The notes under the pieces are model-generated. The model was not told the DNA's origin, made no database searches, and worked only from the letters and a program-made list of their open reading frames with translations. From the NCBI RefSeq assembly GCF_016808095.1, contig NC_068971.1:5592501-5656500 (forward strand): DNA of 64,000 nt, in the 5' to 3' direction. The number at the start of each line of letters is the position of its first letter. Position 1 is the stretch's first letter. Source of the stretch: Vigna angularis (taxonomy: Eukaryota > Streptophyta > Magnoliopsida > Fabales > Fabaceae). The translations under genes were made by a program, and so were the position numbers. This document shows positions 44,123 to 56,173 of this stretch, piece after piece.

Positions 44123-46293
44123 ACGAGAGGATTATCAAGATGAAAAGTGTAAAATATTTCGCTTCCGGCTTCCAAGATCACACCACAGACACTTCAAACC
44201 CTCTAGTCAATGTCAGTGGTGGAATCAATTTGTTACTGCTTAATTAGCTCATTCATGGATTGGAACTTGGAAGCTTCTTCCCCCTTTGCTTTGTGTTTTT
44301 CAACGACAATTTTTGAATTTTCAAAGTACATAAATGGTGTAAACGCCAACTTTTTTACTACATAGTTTTATTTTTAGTATGTGTACATTATAGCAGTTTG
44401 GTACCGACATTTGTTTTTTATTTACAAATTTTGTATAATTTTAGAGGTGGGACATGGACTATGATTTAGACGTGGAGATGAGATTAAATAATAAATAATA
44501 TTCATATCTTTACTATAAATAATATAATAAATAAGAATATTATGAGTTTGTGGAGATAGTTTTTTTTTTTTTATATTTGAGATTATTATTTTATTCTTCG
44601 ATATGTCCTAGAATTTCTATCTAACCAAGAGAGTCTTTCTCTCTGTATACAAAAAAAAATAGTTGAAAACTTAAATTATCTTAATATTAATGGTAGTGAC
44701 GTTTCCTTTGTCATTAACGGTGACTCAATTCTTCATTTGCAATCATTTGAATATTAAAATACATATGTTAGAAAACATTTACTATATGTTACACTAATCA
44801 TCCTAAAATTTTCTTGATGTTAATTGAACAGTATCTCTTTATGATAATGATATTATCCAAGATCTTATATTTAACTTAATTTCTTGGACGAAAAGTGTTT
44901 GTGCAAAATTTAATGTAGAAATAAAATATAGAATTATGATCTCAATTACTTGTAAATTTGTTTGGTTTAATTAAATTATAATTTGGAGATGACAATTATA
45001 CTGCTCTTCATATTAACTGTAATTTTACATTGGATAAAAAACAAAATACATTATAATTGACTATCATTTTATTAAAAAAAATTGTATCAAAAAATATAAT
45101 AACTCAATTTGTTACCTCAAATGATTAATTAGTATATATTTTTAGTATGTCTTTCCATATACTTAAAATTAATTATTATAACAAGTTTGATACATATAAT
45201 TTAGGACATTAACTTAAGGAGTATTAAATGTTGTTAAGATATTAATAGTTACAATATTTTATGGTAGTTAAAATATTATATGTATTTAAACTTAACTTAT
45301 ATTTTCTTTTATTATTTTTCATTATAAATATATTATTTTATTTGTATCTTCTCCACAAAAGAAATTAACCTTATGTCTAATTTTCACAATATATATGCAA
45401 AAATATTGTCCTTTGCCTCAACCTTGATCACCTATCTTATCTACCTTAGGATATGGTTGATCACATGTTACTACCAAGGTTACATTAAACATTAAGAAAT
45501 TTGTGAGAACTAATTAATTAAGAACGTATGATTGTGTGGGACATGTTATGTCTATGGTGACCGTCTAGGGTGATTACGAATCAATCTAATTGGCTTATAT
45601 GTCGAATTTTGAGAACTAGCAAAAATAAAAGTTAATTATTTGAATTGGTGAACTTTTCGTTTCATTTATAAATGTTTTTTATATTTTTTTTTTCTCCAGT
45701 AATGTTTTACCTCAATTGTATGTGCTCCTCTCAGTACAAAAAATATTCCACGAAATAATTCATGTTTATTTTAGCTTACTAAAGCCGAGAATGAATTTAA
45801 AGACTTTTAATATCTCATCAACTTAAGTAGTTATTTCTTATTACCATATTTAAAAGTCAACACTGACAAAAAAAATTTAAAAATACGTTTAAATAGATAT
45901 ATATTTAACTTCTTAAATTTTTTTATTTTGATGAATTTAAAAAAAAAAGTGGTAAAATTATTTTATAACCTTTTAAAATATTAAAATTAGTTAAACCAAG
46001 CACATATTTTGTTATTATCATTTCGGAAATCAAGAAAATAAATACTATTTTTTTCTAAAATTATGTTCTTAAACTATATAAGTCCCTGGTTACCCAAAAA
46101 CTACATAAATCCTTATTTGTTTTTTCAAAGTTTAAAAATTCGAAAGCTCACTCGAATCATCTACAAAGAAAATTATATATAAGTAAACAGATATCATAAC
46201 TATGAACATTTTTCCTTTAATTTGAAAGAATCCGCAGCTACCTACCACCTTGCAATGGCAATTTAAAACCATATGTACACAACAAATCAAACT
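44123..46293. other. Intergenic DNA
   Basis: AT-rich with long A and T runs. No coding exon or structured repeat was recognised. The left 200 bp would contain the promoter of the five-exon gene. Confidence 0.5.
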
Positions 46294-46890
46294 TTAAACA
46301 TTATCTATGCCCTTAGCTCCACACGTACATCTATTATGACAAGCAACAGAAGCAAATTCTCTGGTACAAGAATCATCCTCAATCTCAAAGGCATGGTGAC
46401 TAACCCACAAAACTGCATGCACCAAAACCAAAGGCACAGCACAAGCCAAAGTCACTGCAAGATGAATCCCAGCCTCAGTCAAAATCAGCTGCACTATTGC
46501 TGCAAACACTAGCAAAGCCAAGACAAACCTTTTATCAATGCTTCTGTGAAGGAAAACAGATTTCGGGTATGCCCTTAGAAGTAAACAGTAAAGGACTGTC
46601 ACATAGGTCATGATGACCAGCAAAATCAATGAGATCTTACGATGAGGAATGAGGACAATGAAGAGAATGATCCACACAAAGAGTGTGTAGTATAAGCCAA
46701 GGTTCTCCAAGTTTCTGATGACACGAAGTGCTGCAACTTCTGAAGTCAAGGGCATGTTGAAGGGCCAGTAAATTTTGAAATCAGTGTATAACTTTTCGTG
46801 ATGCCCTTTTGGTTCATAAGTGTCTAAGGTGGATGATGAAGGTGTCGTGGTGGTGGAGGGTGTTCTTTGTGTAGCTCCAAAGTCTGCCAT
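46294..46890 (-). CDS. PRA1 family protein, copy 2
   Basis: Intronless, 198 aa from ATG 46890 (MADFGATQRTPS). This start was chosen because it aligns with MANYGAKQR of copy 1, although the frame is open for 52 further codons upstream. The same domain layout is visible: LGLYYTLFVWIILFIVLIPH, IDKRFVLALLVFAAIVQLIL, TEAGIHLAVTLACAVPLVLV, and the linker YPKSVFLHRSIDKR. The C-terminus differs, with a Cys-rich end (CHNRCTCGAKGIDNV) instead of the acidic tail of copy 1. Expected role: Rab-related vesicle trafficking at endomembranes. Confidence 0.87.
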   Translation of the reverse strand: MADFGATQRTPSTTTTPSSSTLDTYEPKGHHEKLYTDFKIYWPFNMPLTSEVAALRVIRNLENLGLYYTLFVWIILFIVLIPHRKISLILLVIMTYVTVLYCLLLRAYPKSVFLHRSIDKRFVLALLVFAAIVQLILTEAGIHLAVTLACAVPLVLVHAVLWVSHHAFEIEDDSCTREFASVACHNRCTCGAKGIDNV

Positions 46891-48026
46891 AAGATTTGAA
46901 GTGCAGTTTGGAGGATCACAGAATGGCTCAATAGAAATACCTCTTCTGTTAAACCACAAATTAGTGAAGTTTATTGCAAATGCACCACAGAAAGTAGAAG
47001 GGTAGAAGTATGGTGGGTACATGTTGTGAAATTGAATGAAATTCATATAGGTATATAGAAGCTTTGCTATTGATTTTATTTTCTAGTCCAGGACAAGACC
47101 TTTTTCTCATAAAGACTAGGAGAATGTCATCAAGGAAATTTCGTAAAGAAATGCACAACATTAGGAAGCTTCTTTGTTGCTTCTGATGTTGCTCTCAGTT
47201 TAACTTTTTGGACCTTTGTGACTGTGTCCATCCAAAGTAGCTTAAAATTTAAGAAATGTTGTTCTTAACTTATAATTTTGAAAGAGTAAGGAATGAAAAT
47301 AATGTGTGTTTAGACAAACCAACTTGGATTTAGTGATATTTACACTAAAACTATATTGTCAAAAAAAAATGTTTCTAAAATAAATTTTTGCAAACACATA
47401 TTTAATCACCTGGTCAGTAATAATTGCGATAAGTATTAAAAAGGGTATCTTATTTTTATATCTATCAAACAGAGGACTAATATGAAATGTGTGTACTTAA
47501 AAGAGGAGTTTAAACCATTGTTCATATTCAGTGTTTTCTACGATCATATTCAAGAATCCCAGACTGAAAACACAGGGAGAGAGATTCAGCCCTTAACTTT
47601 GAGAAATATTTCGAATGTAAAATTTTAGACTGAGCTCTGATACCATCTTCAAAATTGATCGCCTAAAGAAGACGCTGTCTGGAATAAATAATGAAAACAA
47701 GTACATCCTTTTGGTCACACTCTTATCTAGTTTTGACTATGATGTGCAATGTTACAACACGCAAAACAATTCAACAAAATTGATAAGTTTTGAGAACAAT
47801 AAGAATTTGAAATCAAATTTAATAGGAAAGAAAGCCTACAACTAAAGGCTTCATTCCAAAATTCAAATATTCGAATAAGCTAGCTTCATCTGTATTTAAT
47901 TCATTTCCACGGCCACGGGCAAATAATTAAAATCAACAAGGGAGAATATTAGTATCACCATGACTAAATATGATCCCTATCAATGATACATACAAAACAA
48001 GAACAAGTTTCTAATGGGTTTAACGA
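46891..48026. other. Intergenic DNA with a retrotransposon trace
   Basis: Upstream region of PRA1 copy 2 and downstream region of the Smr gene. At 47634-47645 the plus strand reads GCTCTGATACCA, the exact reverse complement of the common initiator-Met-tRNA primer-binding site TGGTATCAGAGC. A decayed LTR element in minus orientation probably spans this area. Confidence 0.5.
47634..47645 (-). other. Orphan primer-binding site (iMet-tRNA type)
   Basis: A 12-bp perfect match to the canonical plant PBS. No matching pair of LTRs was identified, so the element is too degraded to delimit, or is a TRIM. Confidence 0.45.
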
Positions 48027-51000
48027 TCAATTTTGACGAAACTTAGGCCACACTGTAATTACTCCTGGTCTCATCTCCTCAAAACGGTACCTGCATCACA
48101 ATATATACAAACAAATGAAATAAGAATTAAAGCAAACCTTGTTCCTAGAGACACGCAATTGTATCTCATGCACTAGGCTACACTTTTTTTTACTAGTTTT
48201 CAATGCTCTTAAACACAGGTACGAGGATGAGAAGTGAAGAATCCCTAAAATGATACGTGTACTCATCAAGAAGGAAGCCATATAGATAACATACGGCATG
48301 AGGAGAGGGGCTACCTGTTTTCATTGAGGAAACTTCTAACAGCTGTAGGAAGGGAAGCCTGTCCCCGACTGTGATTACCAACGCCTGTAAAAATGAAAAC
48401 ACAATTAAGGTCCACAAAGATGATTGTTGGTTCCAACCAAGGACACAGGTTTTCTAAATGAATAGTTAAAATCCTAATTTTCTATTCAAGAAAATGATAA
48501 ATTTTCAACAAAATAAACAGTTGCATTGAATGGTGCCAGGGAAGCAACAAGAATCATAACTATACATTGGGAGAAAAAGTTTAAAAGAATAACAAAGAAG
48601 AGTTTACTTGAATAAAATGTTCCTTTCCTATAAGTAGAAGAGAACTATCAGCAGAAACAAGTTGAGACTTACAGTGACAATTAGATTAGTTGCATGCAAA
48701 ATGATGCTTAGTATTTTCACCTTTAAAATTGTTAGAATTGCATGATTAATTTATATGGAAAAAAAATTATTAATCTTAACAGATGATTACATTATTCCAT
48801 GAATAAGAGAAGTCTAAAAGTGATAAAATGTCAGATTACACAGGATTTTAAAAAATATAGAAGCAAGGTGATCACTGGGAGAATATGACATACTGACATA
48901 TCTTCCAAACGTTATGAAGAACTTACAAGAGAATACCAAGTTATCAAATCTGAGAAAATAAATGGTTGATCAACAAAATAAAGAGAGAGCAAAAACAATG
49001 AATGGATGCTTATTTATATGACTAATGAAAGGGTTAGTCAGACTTTGAAGAATGTTTGCTTCAAACAAATGACAACTAACAGACACTAACAAAATGTAAT
49101 TTAATGTCCAAATATACATGAAACAAAACTGTTGAAAGAGAATAAACAATATAGGAGATAGAAACATAAAAGAAAATAGAAAGCTACCCTCACAATAGCC
49201 TATGTATATCCATGGTCAAAAGAAGCCAACATACCTGTTATGACATGTAATGCCAATGGTCTAAGCCGTAATGGTGATTGGATGTCCAATTTCGCACTGT
49301 TGATAAGAGTAGATTGTCCAGTCTCATTTTGTTTCATTCCATTGGCTGAACTCTTTGAGAAGCTTTGGCTTTCAATTCTGTAGAGATGTTGTTGCAATGC
49401 TTGAATAGCTTCAGTTGCATGAAGACCATGCAAATCAAGTCTCCAGACATCATTTTCATTATTCCTGATACTTAAAATTTTTCTGGCTGCATCAGAATTA
49501 AGCTCGTCAGCAGTATGCCATTCCACTCGAGCTTTCATTGAATGATGTTGAGCTGAAAAATGATCACCTCTTAAAAAAGCAAAAGAAGCTGCCCTAGAAT
49601 GTCGCGATGCTGACCTGTTTCATTAAAAAGGAATGAAGTCTCAAGTCAGAGTGATGATCTGAATACAGAAATGTGAATTTTTCAATATAACAACCATTGT
49701 AAAATTCTCAAATGTATTCATCTCGAATTATGGACAAGGATGAAAACTCTATGATTGAAAGTGTTACAAATGAAAATTTATGAAGAGGAAATAGATAATA
49801 GCACGGATTTAGTCCCTTCGATTCTAAAAGAATGTGCAAAACTAGAAATGCTATCCACATAGAATTAGTATTTCTAGAGATCTGTCTCAAAAAGTTATTG
49901 CAAATCAATCTAAAACCATATTACTTTTTACTGACATAAAGAAAATAGCAGGCACCACCGTGGAAATTAACTCGTTACGCAAGGACATTTTCATTGTAAA
50001 TGATTAAGGTTAAGGTGATCTGTTAATTCGTTAATTAATAGTAGTTTGACTTGTGAGACCAAAGACTTTATAGGTATATCAGATAACAATACAGGAATTT
50101 GTGCAAGTTATCAACTAAATTACAATGTGTTTAATTTGGAGACTTCTTGATAAGTTCAAAGTAAGTCAAGCATTGAGCAATATGTTTCATTGCACGTAGA
50201 TCCCATCTTCAATAATGCGTTTCACGGTCATCTTATTAAAAATAGACAACAGAAGAAAAAACATAGATTCATACATAAATAAGTATATATTACATGAGGG
50301 GGGGATAGGCTGATAAATAAATAAACATACAACAGAAACACGTAAAAGCAAGTGAGACATAACAACTACCACCGCTCCAGAAAGAAAGAATACAACTGTT
50401 AGAATTCGTACCTCATTGTCTTTAATGCATCTTTTCGATTGCTAATGTAAATATCATCATCCTCCCATTCAGGCTCTACAGGAACAGAATTCAAGAGGTT
50501 TTGAATCGGGGAAACATTTCTATTCTCCAAGTCTTTATCATTGTCTTGGTGATTATCAAAGGAAATATCATCCTTGACCTTTCCCAAAGTAAGACTTTCA
50601 TTAGTTTTATTTTTATATGGGGTATCATATGTCGTAGTTATCACAGCAGATGATACTTTGTAGTCTTCAAAATTAACTGCAGAGGCCATTGTTTCCAATA
50701 AAGCTGAGGCCTTATCAACATTGTTATTAACAGCAGCCAATACATCATCTATCAAGCTATGTTCAGCCCAAAGATTCTGCTCTCTAAGCTTTTTGATAGC
50801 TAAATTAACATCCTCCTGAGAAGGGGCACCACAATGTTTTTCATCAGAATCAGAACCAGATACTGCATTTTTGGTATTCAAACCCTCTTTCAACGGTGGG
50901 AAATGTTTAGTCGGCAGAAGTACTGAAGAGAAAGGCTTTGCAGGAAGATGGTTCTTCTTGACTGTAGATTCAGAAGTGCCTATAGCTGGGAAATGATCTT

Positions 51001-51088
51001 TATCAACTTCAGATTCAAAATTGGTGTTCTTTTTCTGTTTGAGATCAAAAGCTGTCCAACCAGCGGATTGACCCTTAGCCCACGACAT
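48027..51088 (-). CDS. CUE + DUF1771 + Smr domain protein (At5g23520-like)
   Basis: Four coding exons on the minus strand: 51088-50412, 49614-49235, 48384-48315 and 48090-48027, all with GT-AG junctions in consistent phase (2, 1, 2), giving 396 aa. The N-terminus MSWAKGQSAGWTAFDLKQKK and length fit Arabidopsis At5g23520 as I recall it. Residues about 95-140 form a CUE-like ubiquitin-binding helix bundle (DVNLAIKKLREQNLWAEHSL). DUF1771 follows (HSRAASFAFLRGDHFSAQHH and the next residues), then an Smr domain with the LDLHGLHATEA motif and LHVITG/VGNHSRG loop, ending RPGVITVWPKFRQN. Smr domains are nucleic-acid nickase or RNA-binding folds; the plant protein's exact role is not known to me. A 5'-UTR intron (51989-51122, GTTAGT...CCAAG) is likely. 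Confidence 0.9.
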
Positions 51089-52983
51089 CTTCTTAACGGA
51101 AGATTGGGCTGAAGCAGTCACCTTGGTTTTACAGCATAATTGGAACTCAAATCACTTTGCAATATCTCTTGCAGAATAATTATGCAGATATAGAACTCAG
51201 AAAGCCACAATGTCAAGATCTTGCTTGCAAAAGGTCGAAGTCAATAACTGTAAGCACCATACCATGAATCAGTATGTTAGATAATCACGTTATTATATAT
51301 AGATGAAAACGTGATATGATAAATATTTGATATCATAGGATATAGTTTTTAAAATGGCTAAATTTTAAAATTCTGGTGCGTTAGCTATTTGCATTTTAAG
51401 TTGCGCTTAGAGAAATTTCTCTATAAGTGTTTATAGAAAAAGAAATCAGATGGTAAATGAAGTAAGCTTCTCCTATAGGTTAAAATCAACCTATGCCCCT
51501 TAACTTCTGCAGATGTTAATTAAGTTAGTTCATTTCAATTTGGGGAAGAACTCGATGCGTTTTTCATTTTTATTTCCTTCTCTTGTAAGTAGTTTCAAAG
51601 AAGTTTATGCAAGAGAACCTCGAACCATATTATGACATAACTACTTGCGTATGTGTGACGAATATCTTATAAAAACAGATTCATAAACTTATTTCAATAA
51701 ATACAAATAAGAGCTTGAATAACAATTTACAATTTATGCAGTAACAATTTAAACTTATTCTTCCATATAAAAACAACTTATATACAAGATTACGTGATAA
51801 CAACTTATTTGTCCAAGCACACCCTTAACCAGATAAAACACCATCAATCGAAGCCTGATACAATAAGTATGCTTAATAATCTGAAAACAACACAAACCAT
51901 CATACATCGTTCTCAACAAACCCAAAACTAAATATAAAAACACAAGAAAAGAATCCAGCTAAAAGATGAAAACCCACATGAAAACTAACCTTATTTCTCT
52001 TTTCAGAAGAAAAATTCAGGAGAAAGAAAGTTGCTTTAATGTTATCTGTGACTCAGAAAGCGTAGCCAAGGAATGAATCTATCGAAGGGTTGAAAAAGCG
52101 ACGGAACTACAAAGTCAAACACTTGACGGTGGAAAAAAATTGCGACGGAACAGTGCTGCAGTGATTTGCACCTGTTATCCATAAATCTTCTGTATAGATA
52201 GTGCAAAGAGAGGAGGAAGAACAATACTTTGGGAGTTTTCTGGCGTTTCTTCCCAGAGGGTCTCTCAGAGGCCACAAAAAGATTTTGGAGAGAGAAAAGA
52301 ACACGCGAAAAAAGAGATTTGACAGCCGCCGCGTCGTCACCGTTACCGTCACAGAATCAATAACGACCGTCAAGGAATCAATACGCGAAGTGCAATCATT
52401 ACTTGGGAATTTACGAAAGCCCCCTCCCTGATTTCCGGTACCTATTATGGTATCTCCGGTGATTGACAAAATAAATTGAGTTTTAATTGCTTTACTGAAT
52501 TTTTAATTTTTAATTAATTATAAATAAATTTAAACATTTATGATAAATTGAATTATAAAAACAATATTTATATTGTATCATACACAAAATAAGAAATATA
52601 TGTTATTTAATTATTATAGTCCCATTAATGTGAGTTAAATTTTGAAAATAGTTATGGAAGTCTATACATTTAAATTTAAGGCACATGAAATTGAAAATAA
52701 ATATTTGAGGATTTTCAGTTTAAACATGTTTCTTATTTTATTTTTATTTTCAATGATAAGAATATAAATCTATTTTACTCCAGAAATAATATATGAAATA
52801 ACTGTAATAATTATATATTATACTAATAACTATAAAATAAAATTTATTTTCACATATTAAAATATCTTATTTAGTTTAGAAATCAATTATACCATTTAGT
52901 ATGGACGGGAAATCTTTCAGAAAGGATTATCTTTCGTAAACAATGAATTAAGTTTCTTTTTAAAGAAAAATGTTCATAACTAT
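51089..52983. other. 5' region of the Smr gene and intergenic DNA
   Basis: It holds the presumed 5'-UTR intron of the Smr gene (51122-51989), a non-coding first exon to about 52,200, and a promoter with GC-richer patches around 52,320-52,440. Beyond 52,480 the sequence is AT-rich without features. Confidence 0.5.
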
Positions 52984-53440
52984 TGTTTCGGATGTGAGAG
53001 GCTGTGTTGGTCCCACGTCTCCACGTCACTTTCTTCTTGTATTTCGTACGTCTGATCCTCTGTACTCACTCCTCGATTATCTTTCCAATCCGCTGGTGAA
53101 AGACCTGCAAAAGATTCTCCGATGTCAAAGTCAGTTGAGAGCTATGACGTTTTTCTCAGACAGTAATAAATGTACAGTAAATGCAACATATTTACCACTC
53201 ACCCTGGATATGTATTTATAGTTTTCGCTATGGGCTTGGGATTAGTGAAAAGTTACTCACGGCCCAATTCAGCCCAATAGCTTTTAACCCCTACTTACCT
53301 TAAGCTAAGTTGATTAGTAACGTGGCCGGCCGTCCTCACGGGTCTTATCCTCATGACCGGCCGGCCCTGACGGGTCCATGGCCTGGGCGGCCAGTTTCGG
53401 GTGAGTCTCGATTACAGGCACACGGGCGTCCGCCCTACCA
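52984..53440. mobile_element. Gypsy-type LTR (solo or truncated), Tat-related
   Basis: Begins TGTTTCGGATGTGAGAGG, very like the start of the solo LTR at 2320. At 53102-53135 it carries the block ACCTGCAAAAGATTCTCCGA, related to the LTR block of the complete Tat element (ACCTGCAAAGGCACTCCGAC at 17023). The right end (CCCTACCA) is tentative; no target duplication was confirmed. It contains a GC-rich hairpin at 53324-53366 in otherwise AT-rich surroundings. Confidence 0.6.
53324..53366. repeat. GC-rich inverted repeat within the LTR
   Basis: GGCCGGCCGTC at 53324-53334 and GACCGGCCGGCC at 53355-53366 are near-perfect reverse complements separated by about 20 bp, giving a stable hairpin. Confidence 0.85.
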
Positions 53441-54716
53441 TGGAAAATAATTATTTTGAAAACGATGTGTGTGACAAAGAAAAGGTTATACACAACAACA
53501 CGAATCACAATTTTTATTTTTTTCTAAATGTTTTTTTGTCTGCTGGTTTGATTAAAGAACCAAGATTGTAAGATTGATATTTGTGACGAGTTCTTCAATT
53601 TGAATGGATTAACTTTACGTTTGCGTAAATTTAGTCTTCCACTTGCATGCATTTTTTTAGTCATCATTATAAGTCTCTATGAATTAATAATCCTAGCAAT
53701 ATATTATGATCGTTCTTAGGATATTTCTATGTGTAGATAGAGTATTTGCAAATTAGGAAGAGTTTCATTGCTTAGGATATTGTTAGTTGTTTGGTCAAAT
53801 AAGGGATGCTAGTCTTAATTTATGTGGTGTGAATTTTATTAATTGAGTATTTTGTATGTTGTTGCTTTATCGCATACTGGAAATGCAATTTGATTTTTTT
53901 TATGAACTTAATTTGGTATGTATGAGTGGTTTGATTTGTATGATTTGGATATCCATGCTTAAATGTTTTGGTTCATTTTGTATTGATGGAGGAAATTAGA
54001 ATATGATGTAATTAAGCAAATTGGTACGAACTCCAATGTTTTAAAATTATTTTTTACCAAACCATTAAGAGAGGAGTACCAAATTTATCAATTCAACATG
54101 TTTCATTTTCCTAGATCACAAAATTTCATTTGTTAATATCTGATGTAGAGTTGAGTAGTGGCAGACTAACGTTGAGTGTCAAGCTTGTTGTGAAGGCCTG
54201 GAAGCTTTTTTGCTCCAAGATGTTGAGTGTTAGCTTGTACAATTGAGTGTCATGTTTTGTTGTTGAGCAACATGGCATTATTGAGCGTCATCTTTATATT
54301 ATAGATCTATAGCATTTTAGCTCCAGGACTTGAGCGTTAGAAAGTGTTGTTAAGCACAACCTTTTGCGACAAAAATGAAGTTGAATGTTAGTATTGTTGT
54401 TGAGAGTCAAAAGGTTTGACACTGAGCGTCAATTTGTATGTTGGATTTGAGATAGATATGTGATGGAACTAATGGATGTTTATAATGTTGTTTATTATTA
54501 ATTAAGGTGATGTTATGGCTGTGAAAATGTATGATGATGATGATGTTAAAGGAATTTTAAGAAAAAGTTCTTTATAATTGAAGCATGAATACTACTACAG
54601 TACACACCTTCCATGATTTCCAATGTTAAAAATATGTATTTCGATAATTAAGTTTAGAATAATTTGTTTTGTGTACAATACATTCCTTGTATTTTATTCA
54701 TGTTAGTTTATATATA
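53441..54716. other. Intergenic DNA with recurring TTGAG(C/T)GT motif
   Basis: No gene recognised. Between about 54,140 and 54,430 the phrase GTTGAGTGTC / TTGAGCGTCA / CTTGAGCGTTAG recurs roughly every 30-60 bp on the plus strand. It looks like a degraded minisatellite or part of an old transposon. Confidence 0.45.
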
Positions 54717-55025
54717 TAATAGGTTTAAATGCTTACTTTGTCCCTATGTTAAGAGGTGAATTTTTGTTTAGTATCCGGTTTTAAAAATGAAGACATTGGA
54801 TCCCTATGTTATGAAAAGTGTATGACTTTAGTCTTATCCGTTTAACGAAGTTAAAATTGATAACGTTGAAGTTACTGTGGATGTGAGGTGTGCAATGAGT
54901 TGGCCTAAATTAGTTGACGTGGCAGCTAATAGAAATTCATAAATTACTCCCCTTTTGCACTCTACTCCTCTGCTCCGAAACCAATTCCTCCATCACACGC
55001 ATCACAGAAACACACCAACCACTAC

Positions 55026-55261
55026 TACAAAAAGTGCATGGATAGCGCTTTTTTTTTTATCATAGATAGCGCTTTTTTTTTTATCATAGATAGCGCTTTT
55101 TAAGCGCTTAATTATCGGCGAGCTCGAAATGAGAGGGAAATAAGAAATTTTGGTTTTAATCTATCCTGATACGTCCCGTCGGTAATTAAAATCACCACTG
55201 AATTACCCATGACTTAAGGGCCGTCGGTAATGGGTCACCGGTAATTTCTGCTTTTTTTGTA
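55026..55261. mobile_element. Small CACTA-like MITE inserted in the MULE
   Basis: About 235 bp with short inverted ends CTACAAAAAG / CTTTTTTTGTAG. It contains three direct copies of a GATAGCGCTTTTT motif (55042-55102) and paired GTCGGTAAT / GGTAATTTC sequences. Such ends and subterminal repeats are usual for plant CACTA derivatives. It interrupts the MULE transposase fragment immediately after codons reading GFKYL. Confidence 0.55.
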
Positions 55262-55440
55262 GTTAAGTACTTAAATCCATCGTACCCAAGACTTTTGACT
55301 ACACTGACCACAACAAAATAACTCCATAAGTTAGGATAAGAAAACATTGTATCACTTTCCCCTTCATACTTCAGGCAACCGTCATTCACAAACTTTCCCC
55401 CATGATGAATAACAACCTCTATATCATCGTCCATCATAGA
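55262..55440 (-). pseudogene. MULE transposase N-terminal (PB1-like) fragment
   Basis: The minus-strand reading from about 55440 is MMDDDIEVVIHHGGKFVNDG followed by LKYEGESDTMFSYPNLWSYF and VVKSLGYDGFKYL. This strongly resembles the N-terminal PB1-like domain of plant MuDR-related transposases (IEV.IHHGG.FV). The frame then runs into the MITE. The catalytic MULE DDE and SWIM domains are absent. Confidence 0.7.
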
Positions 55441-56173
55441 CAACACAATCAAGAATATTCTACACTTAGAAATAAGCCTAAAACGACAAAAAAACACCGC
55501 TTATTAAAGTCATAATAATAGAACAAACGAAGTGTAACTATGGGGGACATGGGGATCACAAGCGCAATATGCAAACACCACATTTTTAGACAACCCCAAC
55601 CCCACATTCAAAAAAGCATCGCCAGATAACAACAAAAAGTACCGAATATTAAATTCATATCTATCTAAAGTAGAGATACTAACCTTCCACCAAATTCTAG
55701 TCGAACCACTTCACGCACACGTTGAACGACTTCGCGATTCACGTCGAAACTCCAATGATGAAGCTCCAAAGCCCTAATTAAGTCTGTATCGTCTCCACTA
55801 AGAACTTCGCGTAAGGTTGTGATGCACTCTCGTCTCAGTTTTTTAATCCCAAATTGAATCCCAATTTCAATTTTATTGAACCCTAAATCTCATTTAAGAA
55901 TTTCATAATATTATATTATCACATTTTACCAATTTCCACGTATAAAGCTCTCAGCATGCCACGATTCAACTCTCAACATGCCACGTTTAAAAAAATTGAC
56001 ACGTCAACCTCCAACCTCAACAAAAACTTAACTCGTTAAGCCAATTTAATGACAGGGGCTCAATTGTTTCAAATTAGTACTATTTAGGACTCTATTGGAG
56101 ATTTAAAAAAAACGAGGATCAAAATGAAAAACCCTACATAAATAGGGACAACTAAAAGGGTTTAACCTTTATT

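Larger units (their letters stand above)
54720..56170 (-). mobile_element. MULE deletion derivative with transposase N-terminal fragment
   Basis: The left end reads AGGTTTAAATGCTTACTTTG and then TCCCTAT. The right end in reverse complement reads AGGTTAAACCCTTTTAGTTG and then TCCCTAT. These are terminal inverted repeats of a type common in legume MULEs. Inside, on the minus strand, is a transposase N-terminal fragment, and a small MITE is inserted at its 3' end. The rest of the transposase is missing. Target duplication was not unambiguous in this AT-rich context. Confidence 0.65.

Noticed and set aside
46891..47046. 52-codon N-terminal extension of PRA1 copy 2
   Set aside because: The paralogue starts at the equivalent of Met 46890 (MANYG/MADFG). 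The extension has no PRA1 similarity and is probably 5' UTR.
52042..52469. Overlapping ORFs on both strands upstream of the Smr gene
   Set aside because: They fall in the probable promoter/5'-UTR exon, have no recognisable domain, and are not needed to complete any gene.
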